64,000 bases of DNA, taken from contig NZ_JAGQCH010000001.1 of the NCBI RefSeq assembly GCF_024346055.1, forward strand, positions 248,001-312,000. The letters run 5' to 3'. Each line of letters starts with the position of its first letter. The first letter of the stretch is position 1. The notes under the pieces were generated by a model. It did no database searches and was not told the DNA's origin. It worked only from the letters and a program-made list of their open reading frames with translations. Position numbers and translations under genes: made by a program. Source of the stretch: Cyanobium sp. Cruz CV13-4-11 (GTDB lineage: Bacteria > Cyanobacteriota > Cyanobacteriia > PCC-6307 > Cyanobiaceae). Shown in pieces: positions 54,038 through 62,600 of this stretch.

Positions 54038-54574
54038 ATGGCCCCCAGCTTCCAGTCCTTTGTCGCCATCGGCCGCCGGATCGCCCCCCTGTTGGGGACC
54101 CTGATCGCTCTGCTGCTGTGCTGGACCGTGCTGCCCGTAGCTCCGGTGCTGGCGATCACCGCCCCGGAGTTGCGGGCCCAGCGCTCCTTCCAGGATCTCG
54201 ATCCCGATCTGCGCGGACGCAACCTGCAGCAACAGGAATTCCTCAAGGCCTCCATGGAGGGCTTCGACCTGCGTGAGGCCGATCTGCGCGGAGCGGTGTT
54301 CAACTCCACCAACCTGCGCCAGGCGGATCTGCGCGGCGCCGATCTCGAGGACGTCGTGGCCTTCGCCACCCGTTTCGATGGTGCCGACCTGCGCGGGGCC
54401 CAGTTCCGCAACGCCATGCTCATGCAGAGCCGCTTCCGGGATGCCCAGATCGATGGGGCCGACTTCAGTGATGCGGTTCTCGACCTGCCCGAGCAGAAGG
54501 CCCTCTGCGCCCGCGCGTCCGGCCGCCACCCCGTCACCGGTGTGGCCACCAGCGAGAGCCTCGGCTGCCGCTGA
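54038..54574 (+). CDS. Secreted or lumenal pentapeptide-repeat protein
   Basis: A 178-residue protein with an N-terminal signal (about 16-39, cleavage near VLA-IT), then pentapeptide repeats A(D/N)LRx, for example READLRGAVFNSTNLRQADLRGADL and DGADLRGAQF. These stack into a right-handed beta-helix. Cyanobacterial proteins of this type occur in the thylakoid lumen or periplasm with unknown functions. The C-terminal cap holds a Cys pair (LCARAS, LGCR). Confidence 0.88.
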   Translation: MAPSFQSFVAIGRRIAPLLGTLIALLLCWTVLPVAPVLAITAPELRAQRSFQDLDPDLRGRNLQQQEFLKASMEGFDLREADLRGAVFNSTNLRQADLRGADLEDVVAFATRFDGADLRGAQFRNAMLMQSRFRDAQIDGADFSDAVLDLPEQKALCARASGRHPVTGVATSESLGCR

Positions 54575-54627
54575 TCCCGGCAGCGGCGCCTCCCCTAGGT
54601 TTCGATGCTGTCTCTGCCTCTGTTCTG

Positions 54628-55713
54628 ATGACGGCCACCCGCTCCAGACGCCTGCCGGTCACGGTGGTGACCGGTTTCCTGGGGGCCGGCAAGACCACCC
54701 TGCTGCGCCACCTGCTGCTGGAGAGCGGTCTGCGCCTGGCCGTGCTGGTCAATGAGTTCGGCGAGGTGGGCATCGACGGCGACCTGATCGCCTCCTGCGG
54801 CTTCTGCCCGGAGGAGGAGCTCGACGACCGTCTGGTGGAACTCGCCAACGGCTGCCTCTGCTGCACGGTGCAGGATGAGTTCCTGCCCACCATGACCCGC
54901 CTGCTCGAGCGCGCCGACCGCCTCGACGGCATCGTGGTGGAGACCAGTGGCCTGGCCCTGCCCGAACCCCTGGTGGCCGCCTTCGGCTGGCCGGAGATCC
55001 GCAGCCGCACGCGCGTGCATGGGGTGGTCACGGTGGTGGACGGGGAGGCTCTGGCCGCCGGCCATGTGGTGGGCGATGCCGCCGCGGTGGAGGCCCAGCG
55101 CCAGGCCGATCCCAGCCTCGACCACATCAGCGCCATCGAGGATCTGTTCGCCGACCAGCTCGGTGCGGCCGATCTGGTGCTGGTCAGCCGGGCCGACCGC
55201 TTGGAGCCGGAGGCCTTCGAGCGGGTGAAGACCAGCCTGGCGGCTGGGCTGCGCCCCGGCACCGTGGTGCTGCCGATGGCCCGGGGCCGCCTTGATCCCA
55301 CCTTGGTGCTGGATGGCCCCGGCAGGGAGGAGGTCGATGCGCACACGCATCACGACCACGATCACGACCACGATCACCACGACCATGCCCACGTGGCGAT
55401 GGAATCCCTGCTGCTGCGCCGCTCGGGCCGCTGGCAGCGGGCCGTCCTGGAGGCGGAACTGCAACGGTTGCTGATCGAGCATCCGGTGGTGCGGCTCAAG
55501 GGCCGACTGCTCCAGGCCGGCAAGAAGCTGCCGCTGCAGATCCAGGGGGTGGGCCGTCGGCTTGAGTGCTGGTACGAGGCGAGTGCCGCTACCCCAGCCG
55601 CCGAAGAGCCCGCTGGAGTCCCCGGCGATCAGGACACCGATGGCCTGGAGCTGGTGGTGCTGGCCACCGCCGGAGCCGCGGGCCCCCTGCGCCAGGCCCT
55701 CGATCGCCTCTGA
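54628..55713 (+). CDS. CobW/COG0523-family metal chaperone GTPase
   Basis: A 361-residue P-loop GTPase of the G3E family: Walker A GFLGAGKTT (16-24), the metal-binding CLCC (76-79), and SGLALPEP. A His/Asp-rich stretch (about 237-256) and a C-terminal CobW_C domain follow. The G4 motif, usually NKxD, reads SRAD, so base specificity may be relaxed. The group delivers Zn, Co or other metals to apo-enzymes. No cobalamin cluster adjoins, so the metal is unknown. Confidence 0.9.
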   Translation: MTATRSRRLPVTVVTGFLGAGKTTLLRHLLLESGLRLAVLVNEFGEVGIDGDLIASCGFCPEEELDDRLVELANGCLCCTVQDEFLPTMTRLLERADRLDGIVVETSGLALPEPLVAAFGWPEIRSRTRVHGVVTVVDGEALAAGHVVGDAAAVEAQRQADPSLDHISAIEDLFADQLGAADLVLVSRADRLEPEAFERVKTSLAAGLRPGTVVLPMARGRLDPTLVLDGPGREEVDAHTHHDHDHDHDHHDHAHVAMESLLLRRSGRWQRAVLEAELQRLLIEHPVVRLKGRLLQAGKKLPLQIQGVGRRLECWYEASAATPAAEEPAGVPGDQDTDGLELVVLATAGAAGPLRQALDRL

Positions 55714-55729
55714 ACCCCGTCTGCCCCGG

Positions 55730-56092
55730 TCAGTCGAGGGGGATGTCCCCCCTGGCGCAGACCCCATCCCAGCAGAGGTCTGTGTTCTCCACCCAGCGGC
55801 TGTTGACCGGCTGCCAGCCGCCGCTGGGTTTGAGCATCGTCACCTTGCCCCGACCGTCGTGGCGGAACTCGATCCGCTGCCCGCCCACCAGCAGGAACCA
55901 GTGCAGTCCCATCGTCTCCACCTGCATGTGGCAGTCCTGCCAGGGTCCATCCGCCAGGCGGCACTGCAACGACACCAGGCCCGGCAGGGGATTGGCCTGC
56001 AGGGCGGCACAGGCCACGGTGAGACCCATCAGCCAGGCCAGCAGGCGGGGGCCAAGCAGATCCAGCAGAAACCTCCGCAGGGAAGGCGCCAC
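55730..56092 (-). CDS. Small secreted cysteine-containing protein
   Basis: A 120-residue protein with a hydrophobic N-terminus (about 9-32, LLDLLGPRLLAWLMGLTVACAAL) that reads as a signal peptide or anchor. The mature part has four cysteines in two pairs (LQCRLADGPWQDCHM and DLCWDGVC), likely disulfides. Trp- and Gly-rich (GLHWFLLVGG, PSGGWQPV). No family recognised. It is convergent with the CobW gene and divergent from purS. Confidence 0.68.
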   Translation of the reverse strand: MAPSLRRFLLDLLGPRLLAWLMGLTVACAALQANPLPGLVSLQCRLADGPWQDCHMQVETMGLHWFLLVGGQRIEFRHDGRGKVTMLKPSGGWQPVNSRWVENTDLCWDGVCARGDIPLD

Positions 56093-56176
56093 GGCCAGCG
56101 GAACATGGGACCATCTCCAGGCTGGTCAGCCGGGGAAAGCCTGGTGGGGCGTGCTGCCAAGATTTAACAAACGTCC

Positions 56177-56443
56177 GTGCCCCCGGTGCCGCTCTTCAAC
56201 GCCCGCGTTCAGGTCTCCCTGCGACCCTCCGTGCTGGATCCCGCCGGGGAGGCCACCCGGGCCGCCGCCGCCCGGCTCGGGGTGGAGGGGGTCAAACGGC
56301 TGCGGATCGGCAAGGCGATCGAACTGGATCTGGAGGCGCCGGACCGGGCCACCGCCCAGGCCCGACTTGAGCTTCTCAGCGACCGACTGCTGGCCAATCC
56401 GGTGATCGAGGACTGGTCGCTGGATCTGGCCGAAGCGGGTTGA
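56177..56443 (+). CDS. purS: Phosphoribosylformylglycinamidine synthase subunit PurS
   Basis: An 88-residue small subunit of the PurLQS complex in purine synthesis (step 4). Pattern [21 protein letters not shown] followed by [16 protein letters not shown] fits the family. The start is a GTG at 56177. It precedes purQ by 13 bases, the conserved purS-purQ order; purL is not in the window. Confidence 0.94.
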   Translation: MPPVPLFNARVQVSLRPSVLDPAGEATRAAAARLGVEGVKRLRIGKAIELDLEAPDRATAQARLELLSDRLLANPVIEDWSLDLAEAG

Positions 56444-56456
56444 GGGGAGCGGATCG

Positions 56457-57110
56457 ATGACCGTCGGCATTGTTGTGTTTCCCGGCTCCAACTGTGACCG
56501 GGATGTGGCCTGGGCCCTGGAGGGCTGTCTCGACATCCCGGTGCGCTTCCTCTGGCATGAGGAGCGCGACCTGTCCGGCCTTCAGGCCGTGGTGCTGCCG
56601 GGGGGCTTCAGCTACGGCGACTACCTGCGCTGCGGCGCCATCGCCCGTTTCGCCCCGGTGCTGGAGGAGGTGCGCAGCTTCGCCGGACGCGGCGGCCCGG
56701 TGCTCGGCATCTGCAACGGCTTCCAGGTGCTCACGGAGATGGGCCTGCTCCCCGGAGCCCTCACCCGCAACCGGGATCTGCACTTCCTCTGCCAGAGCAG
56801 CGAACTGGAGGTGCAGCCCGGCCGCTGCCGCTGGCTGGGCGGCTACGGCGCCGGCGAGCGGATCAGCCTGCCCATCGCCCACGGCGAAGGGCGCTATCAG
56901 GTGGAGCCGCAGGACCTGCAGCGGCTCGAAGATCAGGGGTGTGTCGTGCTGCGCTACGTCGCCAATCCGAACGGATCGCTGGGTGATGTGGCCGGCCTGA
57001 CGGATCCGACGGGCCGCGTGCTCGGCCTGATGCCCCATCCGGAGCGGGCCTGCGACCCGATCACCGGTGGCCTCGATGGCCGCCGCCTGCTGGCCTCGCT
57101 GCTCGGTTGA
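56457..57110 (+). CDS. purQ: Phosphoribosylformylglycinamidine synthase, glutaminase subunit PurQ
   Basis: A 217-residue class I glutaminase supplying ammonia to PurL. The nucleophile Cys is in [19 protein letters not shown], and the His/Glu pair is in [11 protein letters not shown]-terminal [14 protein letters not shown] binds the substrate side. It ends 5 bases from the convergent peroxiredoxin gene. Confidence 0.97.
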   Translation: MTVGIVVFPGSNCDRDVAWALEGCLDIPVRFLWHEERDLSGLQAVVLPGGFSYGDYLRCGAIARFAPVLEEVRSFAGRGGPVLGICNGFQVLTEMGLLPGALTRNRDLHFLCQSSELEVQPGRCRWLGGYGAGERISLPIAHGEGRYQVEPQDLQRLEDQGCVVLRYVANPNGSLGDVAGLTDPTGRVLGLMPHPERACDPITGGLDGRRLLASLLG

Positions 57111-57114
57111 TCCC

Positions 57115-57714
57115 TCAGTCCAGGGTGGCGAAGAAGTCGCGGCTGCCCCGGGGGTCGCTCGCCAGGGTTCGACCGCCCGGGCCCCAGTCGGCGGGACAGA
57201 CCTGACCCGGATGGTTTCGCACCCACTGGAAGGCCTGCAGCAGCCTGAGGGTTTCATCCACACTGCGGCCCACCGCCGGGTCGTTGATGGTGCAGTGGCG
57301 GATCACGCCATCGGGATCGATCAGGAACAGGCCCCTCAGGGCCGTGCCGGCCCCTTCGTCCAGCACCTGGTAGGCCCTGGCGATCTCCTTGTTGAGGTCG
57401 GAGATCAGCGGATAGGCCACATCCCCGAGCCCACCGCTCCTGCGTTCGGTCTGCACCCAGGCCAGATGGCTGTAGGGACTGTCAACGGAGACGGCCAGGA
57501 TGTCGGTGGCGAGGCGGGCGAATTCAGCGTGGCGGTCGCTGAAGGCGGTGATCTCCGTGGGACAGACGAAGGTGAAATTGAGCGGGTAGAAGAACAGCAC
57601 CACATGCCTGCCGCGGTAGTCACGCAGTGACAGATCGCGGAACTCCTGATCCACCACGGCGGTGGCGCGAAAGTCGGGGGCCTGAAGGCCGACGAGCCTG
57701 CCGGTGCTGGTCAT
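57115..57714 (-). CDS. 2-Cys peroxiredoxin (AhpC/TSA family)
   Basis: A 199-residue thiol peroxidase. The peroxidatic Cys is in the FVCPTEI motif and the resolving Cys in [13 protein letters not shown]; the YPLNFTF and [10 protein letters not shown] regions are typical. It reduces H2O2 and organic peroxides using thioredoxin. The C-terminus is extended by about 20 residues ([20 protein letters not shown]), unlike classic AhpC. ATG 57714 is chosen; a more upstream ATG at 57750 is possible. Confidence 0.95.
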   Translation of the reverse strand: MTSTGRLVGLQAPDFRATAVVDQEFRDLSLRDYRGRHVVLFFYPLNFTFVCPTEITAFSDRHAEFARLATDILAVSVDSPYSHLAWVQTERRSGGLGDVAYPLISDLNKEIARAYQVLDEGAGTALRGLFLIDPDGVIRHCTINDPAVGRSVDETLRLLQAFQWVRNHPGQVCPADWGPGGRTLASDPRGSRDFFATLD

Positions 57715-57773
57715 GGTGGCGCCGTCCTCGGGAGCGGGATCAACCCCCATGCTGCCCCCACCGAGCCTGGCCG

Positions 57774-57779
57774 TACGAT
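57774..57779 (+). promoter_or_regulatory. Candidate -10 element before a small conserved-looking gene
   Basis: TACGAT lies 28 bases upstream of the ATG at 57807, in the short divergent gap with the peroxiredoxin gene. No clear -35 is seen. Confidence 0.28.
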
Positions 57780-57806
57780 GGTTGTCAAGTCAGCGATGAA
57801 TCCGCG

Positions 57807-58172
57807 ATGGGTTGGGATCCAGCCGTTCTGCGTAAGTACAACACCACCGGTCATTTCCGCCTGATCAATCAGCTTCGCTCCGAGCTCAAGGGCAACCCCT
57901 TGATCCGCCCCAAGGACGGCGAAACCGTGGGTGCGGCCAACCGCAGCAAGAGTCTCACCCGGGCCCTTCAGAACCATGCCCAGGCAGGGGGTTACGGCCG
58001 CAGCCGCCGTCCCATCCAGACTCCCCAGGCCGCTGCCCCTGCCCCCTTGCCTGTGATCGCACCCTTGCCTGTGAGCGCTCCGGTACAGGTATCGCAGGAA
58101 AGTGCAGAAAGTCAGGAGGCGGCCAATGCCCGCAGCTTCCGCGAACGGCTCAACGCCATCGAGATGCGCTGA
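57807..58172 (+). CDS. Small protein of unknown function, conserved-looking N-terminus
   Basis: A 121-residue protein starting MGWDPAVLRKYNTTGHFRLI. The N-terminal ~70 residues (helical, with NQLRSELKGNPLIR and RSKSLTRALQNHA) look like a compact domain that I believe is shared by cyanobacteria. A proline/alanine-rich linker follows, then a short C-terminal helix (SFRERLNAIEMR). The open frame upstream to 57627 is a shadow of the peroxiredoxin gene. Function unknown. Confidence 0.72.
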   Translation: MGWDPAVLRKYNTTGHFRLINQLRSELKGNPLIRPKDGETVGAANRSKSLTRALQNHAQAGGYGRSRRPIQTPQAAAPAPLPVIAPLPVSAPVQVSQESAESQEAANARSFRERLNAIEMR

Positions 58173-58259
58173 AGCCCCCCCCGGGGTTTCCCTCAAATCG
58201 CTCCGTTGGCTCCATTGACCTGGAGTAGCGACAACTTAACCGACTGAAAATGGCCGGCC

Positions 58260-58289
58260 AAAAATAGGTCGATCCCATGGAATGGGATC
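58260..58289 (-). terminator. Intrinsic terminator after tRNA-Met
   Basis: On the minus strand, GATCCCAT and ATGGGATC (58271-58278 with 58282-58289) form a perfect 8-bp stem with a 3-base loop. Six bases on there is a T-run (58260-58264 in minus-strand sense). It begins 7 bases after the tRNA, matching a tRNA gene terminator. Confidence 0.8.
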
Positions 58290-58296
58290 TCCACAA

Positions 58297-58370
58297 TGGC
58301 TCGGGGGAGACTTGAACTCCCGACCTTGGGGTTATGAATCCCACGCTCTAACCAGCTGAGCTACCGAGCC
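58297..58370 (-). tRNA. tRNA-Met (CAT), elongator type
   Basis: The minus strand folds into a complete cloverleaf: acceptor GGCTCGG/CCGAGCC, D arm GCTC..GAGC, anticodon loop TTCATAA with CAT, T arm GGGAG-TTCAAGT-CTCCC and discriminator A. CCA is not encoded. Residue 31/39 of the anticodon stem is an A-C mismatch. CAT could in principle be a lysidine-modified tRNA-Ile, but the A-rich loop and GGG stem fit elongator Met better. The paired acceptor G-C end is unlike initiator tRNA, which has a 1-72 mismatch. Confidence 0.95.
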
Positions 58371-58416
58371 AATCGATGTGATCCTAGACGATCACCTTCA
58401 CAGCCCCCCAGCCGGA

Positions 58417-59442
58417 TCAGGCCCGGGGAGGGAGCATCTGCAGCGGATTGATGGCGCCGCGGCCGGGGGGGTGAATCTCGAAGTGCAGGTGGGGGCCGGT
58501 GCTGCGGCCGGTGCTGCCCATCTGGCTGATCACCTGTCCCTGGGAGACCATGTCGCCCGGGGCCACGAGCAGACGGCTGTTGTGGGCGTATAGGCTGCGG
58601 CTGCCATCAGGGTGGGCGATCTCGACCAGATAGCCGTAGCCGCCCTCATGCCAGCCGGCGAAGGAGACCTGCCCCTCCTTGGCAGCCATGATCGGTGTGC
58701 CGACATTGTTGGCGACATCAATGCCCTTGTGCATCCGGCCCCAACGCCAGCCGAAACCGGAGGTGAACACCCCTTTGGTGGGCCACATCCAGGTGGTCGA
58801 AGGGGCCGTGCCGCCGCCGTTGAACGGGGGCTGGGGGTCTTCACCGAAGTCGGGAATGTCGGGCCAGCTGATGCCGCCGCTTGTCGAGGGTTTCAGGCCC
58901 AGCAGCATGCGGGTCCGGCCGGGGGCCGACTGGGCGAGGCGCACCTGGCTGCCCACCACAAGCCGGGCGGTTTCCAGACCTGGATTCAGACGAACCAGCT
59001 CGGCCACGCTGAGGCCGTAGCGCTGGGCCAGCTTCAGCACGGTGTCGCCAAAGCGCACCACACCGTCGTTTTCCACCGGCGGTGGGATGGAGACAGGTGG
59101 GGACTGGCGCTGAACCGAGGTGTCGAGAGAGGCGATGCGCCCCAGGCGCTCCTTGCCCCGGGAGGGCACCACCAGCCAGTCGCCGTTGCCAAAGCGATGG
59201 TCTTCATCCACGTCGTTCAGACGGGCCAGGCGGCTCTCGTCAAGGTCGAGGGCGCTGGAGAGCTCCTCGATGGAAACGGTGCGGCGCACCTTGACCCAGA
59301 CCCGATCAGCGGATGTGGGCAGGGACGCCAGGAGAGTTTCGGTGGACACCGTGTTGGGGGTGTCGTCAGCCAGAACAGCCACGAGCGGCACGACGGCCGG
59401 TGTGGAGAGCAGAAAGGGAAGAATCAAGCGGAAAGGCTTCAT
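58417..59442 (-). CDS. LysM-domain M23-family peptidoglycan hydrolase-like protein
   Basis: A 341-residue protein: signal peptide (MKPFRLILPFLLSTPAVVPLV), a LysM-like or SH3-ish segment (about 50-90), a clear LysM domain (LKLAQRYGLSVAELVRLNPGLE, about 140-180), and a C-terminal M23 lysostaphin domain (GRMHKGIDVANNVGTPI and TGPHLHFEI). The LytM zinc ligands His/Asp/His are present, so the enzyme may be active. Role in cell-wall remodelling or division inferred. ATG 59442 starts the signal peptide; a longer frame to 59643 lacks homology. Confidence 0.92.
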   Translation of the reverse strand: MKPFRLILPFLLSTPAVVPLVAVLADDTPNTVSTETLLASLPTSADRVWVKVRRTVSIEELSSALDLDESRLARLNDVDEDHRFGNGDWLVVPSRGKERLGRIASLDTSVQRQSPPVSIPPPVENDGVVRFGDTVLKLAQRYGLSVAELVRLNPGLETARLVVGSQVRLAQSAPGRTRMLLGLKPSTSGGISWPDIPDFGEDPQPPFNGGGTAPSTTWMWPTKGVFTSGFGWRWGRMHKGIDVANNVGTPIMAAKEGQVSFAGWHEGGYGYLVEIAHPDGSRSLYAHNSRLLVAPGDMVSQGQVISQMGSTGRSTGPHLHFEIHPPGRGAINPLQMLPPRA

Positions 59443-59581
59443 GCATTTCACATCCATCGGACAAGACCCGGCAGAGAAGCCAACATCTGGGAGTCGGCCA
59501 GAGAGTAGCGCTATGAACCTCCTGCAGCAAGGTTCATCAGGCACAACTCGGTCCGGACACCGGCAGTCCTCCGATCCGATC

Positions 59582-60073
59582 TCAGGGCGCGCTGCCCCCG
59601 TCTGGCCCCAGCTGGCGCAGGGCCTCGAACAGCACGATGCCAACGGACACCGAGAGATTCAGGCTGCGGACTCCCCCCTCGCCCTGGCGGGCCCGGCGGG
59701 CCATGGGGATCGTGAGCCGCGCCTCGGCCGTCGCCTGCAGGGCGTTCGGTAATCCGTCCGTCTCCCGTCCGAACAGCAGCCAGTCGTCATTTCGGAAGCG
59801 GAATTCCGTGTAGGTCGCCTCCACCTGGCTGCTGAGGGCGATCAGGCGGCCGCCGCGCCGCTGCCGTTCCGCCAGGAAGCAGGCCAGGTCGGCGTGGAGC
59901 TGCAGCGACACCCAGGGCCAGTAGTCCAGGCCGGCCCGGCGCAGATGGCGGTCGCTGATCGTGAATCCGAGGGGTTCAATCAGATGGAGCTCCGAGCCTG
60001 TGGCGGCGCAGGTGCGCGCCACGTTGCCCGTGTTCGGGGGAATCTGGGGCTGATAAAGAACAACGCGGGGCAT
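59582..60073 (-). CDS. trmL: tRNA (cytidine(34)-2'-O)-methyltransferase
   Basis: A 163-residue SPOUT methyltransferase that modifies the wobble base of leucine tRNAs. The knot motifs are NTGNVARTCAATG, LFGRETDGLP and SLNLSVSVGIVLFEALRQLG. Small size with no extra RNA-binding domain matches TrmL. It follows cobU by 12 bases on the same strand. Confidence 0.93.
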   Translation of the reverse strand: MPRVVLYQPQIPPNTGNVARTCAATGSELHLIEPLGFTISDRHLRRAGLDYWPWVSLQLHADLACFLAERQRRGGRLIALSSQVEATYTEFRFRNDDWLLFGRETDGLPNALQATAEARLTIPMARRARQGEGGVRSLNLSVSVGIVLFEALRQLGPDGGSAP

Positions 60074-60085
60074 GGGGCGTGGCCC

Positions 60086-60664
60086 TCAGTGCTCGGCAGG
60101 GACGGGCTGACTGAGGGCCAGCAGGTCGATGGCGCGGCCCTGCAGGACGAGCCAGGCGGCCTCGCTCTGGCCCTGGAGCTCCTGCTGCATCGTCCCCAGC
60201 CGGTCGCGGAAGCGGGATCCCGCCGCCGTGGCCGGGACCACCCCCCAACCCGTTTCCTCGCAGACGACCACCAGGGGCGCCCGGCAGCGGCGGATGGCGG
60301 TGATCAGGTCGGCGCAGCAGAGCGCCCAGCTCTCCGGCTCCAGGTCCAGATGGGCGGCCACCCAGGTGCCGAGGGAATCCACCAGGCCCAGCTGGGCAGG
60401 TTCCAGGTCGGCGAGGGCGGCAGCGAGTTCACCGCCCACCTCACGGCAGCCCCACTGGGGCGGGCGCCGCTGGCGATGGCGCTGCAGCCGCTCCTGCCAG
60501 GACGGGTCGTCGGGAAGGGACGGCCCTGTGGCCAGATACACCACGGCCAGGCCGCTGCGGGCCGCCAGATGTTCGGCCCAGCGGCTCTTTCCCCCCCGCG
60601 AGGGGCCGCTGACGAGGGTGAGGCTTGGCTGGCGATGGCCCCCGGAGGGAAACTCAACCGCCAC
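60086..60664 (-). CDS. cobU: Adenosylcobinamide kinase/guanylyltransferase
   Basis: A 192-residue bifunctional enzyme of the cobalamin nucleotide-loop pathway. The P-loop reads GPSRGGKS instead of the common GGARSGKS, the rest (VVYLATGPS, WGCREVG, LGLVDSLGTWVAAHL, VVVCEETGWGVVP) fits the family. The start is a GTG at 60664 that overlaps the pxcA stop by 11 bases. Pseudocobalamin or cobalamin synthesis is typical of these cyanobacteria; the other cob genes lie outside. Confidence 0.92.
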   Translation of the reverse strand: MAVEFPSGGHRQPSLTLVSGPSRGGKSRWAEHLAARSGLAVVYLATGPSLPDDPSWQERLQRHRQRRPPQWGCREVGGELAAALADLEPAQLGLVDSLGTWVAAHLDLEPESWALCCADLITAIRRCRAPLVVVCEETGWGVVPATAAGSRFRDRLGTMQQELQGQSEAAWLVLQGRAIDLLALSQPVPAEH

Positions 60665-61799
60665 CGTTCATGTTGCGCAGGGTGGCCACAGAGGAGGGCG
60701 AGACGCGGTTGAGGTAACGGAAGATCCAGTACTTGAAGATCGTGGCCAGCACCACCGGGAAGGTGGCGATGAAGAGCATTACAAAGTTCTCCCTGGCCGG
60801 CAATCCGAGATGGTGGGCAACACCATCGAGTAGCACGGTCCAGCCTTCCGGACTGTGGAATCCAACGAAGATGTCCGTGAATAGAATGATGGCGAATGCC
60901 TTGGCACTGTCGCTCAATCCATACACCAATTCATCGATGAAGCCCCGCAGCACCTGGATATCGCGGCGCCCGAAGATGGCGATCACCACAAAGCCGATGA
61001 AGCCACAGAGATCGGCCAGGACGTTCTTGATGGCATGGGTGCTCTCCTGATCGGCCTCCTCCTTGAGCTCCTGGGCCCGCTTGGCCAGATCCGATTGGAG
61101 CTCCTCGCGGCTGGGCAGGGCCTTGCCCGCCAGCAAGGCATCGAACTCGATCTCCGCCTGGTACACGCGCAGCTTCTCGACCGCCCGCTCCTCCAGGTGG
61201 GGTTTCGGGTAGGTGAGGAAAGCGTTGTCGGGGGCGAAGCGATCCACCAGGGGCGACACGATGTAGGTGCGGCTCACCTGCTGCACCAGCACCGGCACCA
61301 GAATCAGCAGCAGCAGGATGCGCAGGGAGACCAGGGTGGAGTCGCGGCGGCGGCGGAAGCCCGCCACCACACTCGCCTCGGCGTCCGGGTCGAGCTGGCG
61401 ACGCACCGTGTCGAACACGCTCACCAGGCTGCGGGGCAGCATTTCCGGCGAGCGGCTGAGGGCCGGCAGCTCCTCCCGTGCCACCGCATAGCGGGCGGCG
61501 ACCGTCTCGATCAGCTGGAACTGGCGCAGTTCCTGGCCGGAGAGTTCCTTGCGGTAGGGGGCCAGGATTTCCCTGCACTGGCGGCAGACCTGCAGGGCAG
61601 CCCGGAAGCGGCGGATCAACTGGGCCTGCATCGCCCGCGGAATGCTCAGCTCCAGCTCCGGCCGCACCGGGCGGTCGTTGTAATGCTCCATCTCGATGCT
61701 CTGGATGAGCAGGGCGGCCTCGTAGCCGCGCTCGAGATCAGAGCTCAGGTCGAGAGACTGGGCCCGCCCGAAGGTGCCCATCCAGTTCGTCAGTCCCAT
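60654..61799 (-). CDS. pxcA: Proton extrusion protein PxcA (CotA/CemA family)
   Basis: A 381-residue inner-membrane protein linked to light-induced proton extrusion and cytoplasmic pH. The N-terminal ~150 residues are soluble and helical, then four membrane segments occur (about 160-180, 260-285, 300-325, 345-370). LHYNDRPVRPELEL-like, FRRRRDSTLVSLRILLLLILVPVLVQQ and the C-terminal FKYWIFRYLNRVSPSSVATL are typical. ATG 61799 starts the conserved MGLTNWMGTF. Confidence 0.94.
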   Translation of the reverse strand: MGLTNWMGTFGRAQSLDLSSDLERGYEAALLIQSIEMEHYNDRPVRPELELSIPRAMQAQLIRRFRAALQVCRQCREILAPYRKELSGQELRQFQLIETVAARYAVAREELPALSRSPEMLPRSLVSVFDTVRRQLDPDAEASVVAGFRRRRDSTLVSLRILLLLILVPVLVQQVSRTYIVSPLVDRFAPDNAFLTYPKPHLEERAVEKLRVYQAEIEFDALLAGKALPSREELQSDLAKRAQELKEEADQESTHAIKNVLADLCGFIGFVVIAIFGRRDIQVLRGFIDELVYGLSDSAKAFAIILFTDIFVGFHSPEGWTVLLDGVAHHLGLPARENFVMLFIATFPVVLATIFKYWIFRYLNRVSPSSVATLRNMNGGG

Positions 61800-61821
61800 G
61801 GGGAGGCGGCTATCGGGGGAA

Positions 61822-62523
61822 TCAACGGGAGAAGACCCACCAGGTGAGCATCGGCACCACGGTCCCCACCACCAGAAGAACGATCACCCAGGTGAAGGCG
61901 TTGCTGCTGGAGGTTTCCTCACGGGTGGGAATGTTGCTGACGACGGCGGCGGTCTCCTCGACGACGGGTTCGCCCGGATCTTCACCGCCCTGGAGAACGG
62001 TGGCAAGGCGCTGCAGGGCATCGACGGTGGCCTGGCGATAGCGATCACCGCTGCGCAGGGGCTGGGCCATCGTCGTGGCGGCGGTGCTGTCCAGCAGCTC
62101 GCTGGGCAGTTGCCGGTCGAGGGGGGCCTGGACGGCAATTGCCGTGGCCCGGGTCTGGGTGTCGAGCAGCAACAGCAGCAGGGGATCCGGGCTGGTGCCG
62201 GCCGGGGGATCGGCCGTCCAGCGCTCCAGCAGCTGGTTGGCCAGGCTGTCGAGACCCAGGCCGTAGTCGAGCCGCGTGAGGGTGATCAGCCGGGCATCGA
62301 CCCGTTCAGCGGAGAAGCTCTCCAGCTGGTGCTCGATCTCGGCCTTGCCGGCCCGGCTGAGCACCTTGGCGTCATCGAGCACGTGCTCGGCCGGTGGGCG
62401 GGGGGGCAGGTCGGTGGCGGACACGGCCAAAGCGGCAGCGACAGGAGCGACCAGCACCAGGACAAGGGCCAGCACCAAGGAGAGCAGGGACCGGCGCAGA
62501 GAGGTCACTGAAGCCAAGACCAT
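61822..62523 (-). CDS. TPM-domain thylakoid/secreted protein (Psb32-like)
   Basis: A 233-residue protein with a signal or anchor (about 8-35, LLSLVLALVLVLVAPVAAALA), then a TPM_phosphatase/Psb32 domain (HVLDDAKVLSRAGKAEIEHQLESFSAER and ITLTRLDYGLGLDSLANQLLERW), and a C-terminal membrane helix (WVIVLLVVGTVVPMLTWWVF). Psb32 protects photosystem II from photodamage in Synechocystis. The ATG 62523 is preferred; the frame extends to 62568. Located 22 bases upstream of pxcA. Confidence 0.85.
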   Translation of the reverse strand: MVLASVTSLRRSLLSLVLALVLVLVAPVAAALAVSATDLPPRPPAEHVLDDAKVLSRAGKAEIEHQLESFSAERVDARLITLTRLDYGLGLDSLANQLLERWTADPPAGTSPDPLLLLLLDTQTRATAIAVQAPLDRQLPSELLDSTAATTMAQPLRSGDRYRQATVDALQRLATVLQGGEDPGEPVVEETAAVVSNIPTREETSSSNAFTWVIVLLVVGTVVPMLTWWVFSR

Positions 62524-62600
62524 CGTGCGAGACGCCACCAGTCTGCCGTTGCGGCTGCGTTCCGGCATCCTGAAGGGTCCTTTGATACCTGAACTCCACG

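Noticed and set aside
53990-54529. Long N-terminal extension for the UPRT-like gene, to 54529
   Set aside because: It covers the whole divergent pentapeptide-repeat gene and repeats its shadow periodicity; the family start is at 53989.
58173-58200. Hairpin-like CCCCCCCCGGGG stretch after the 57807 gene
   Set aside because: The stem is short, needs a G-T pair, and has no T-run; not enough to call a terminator.
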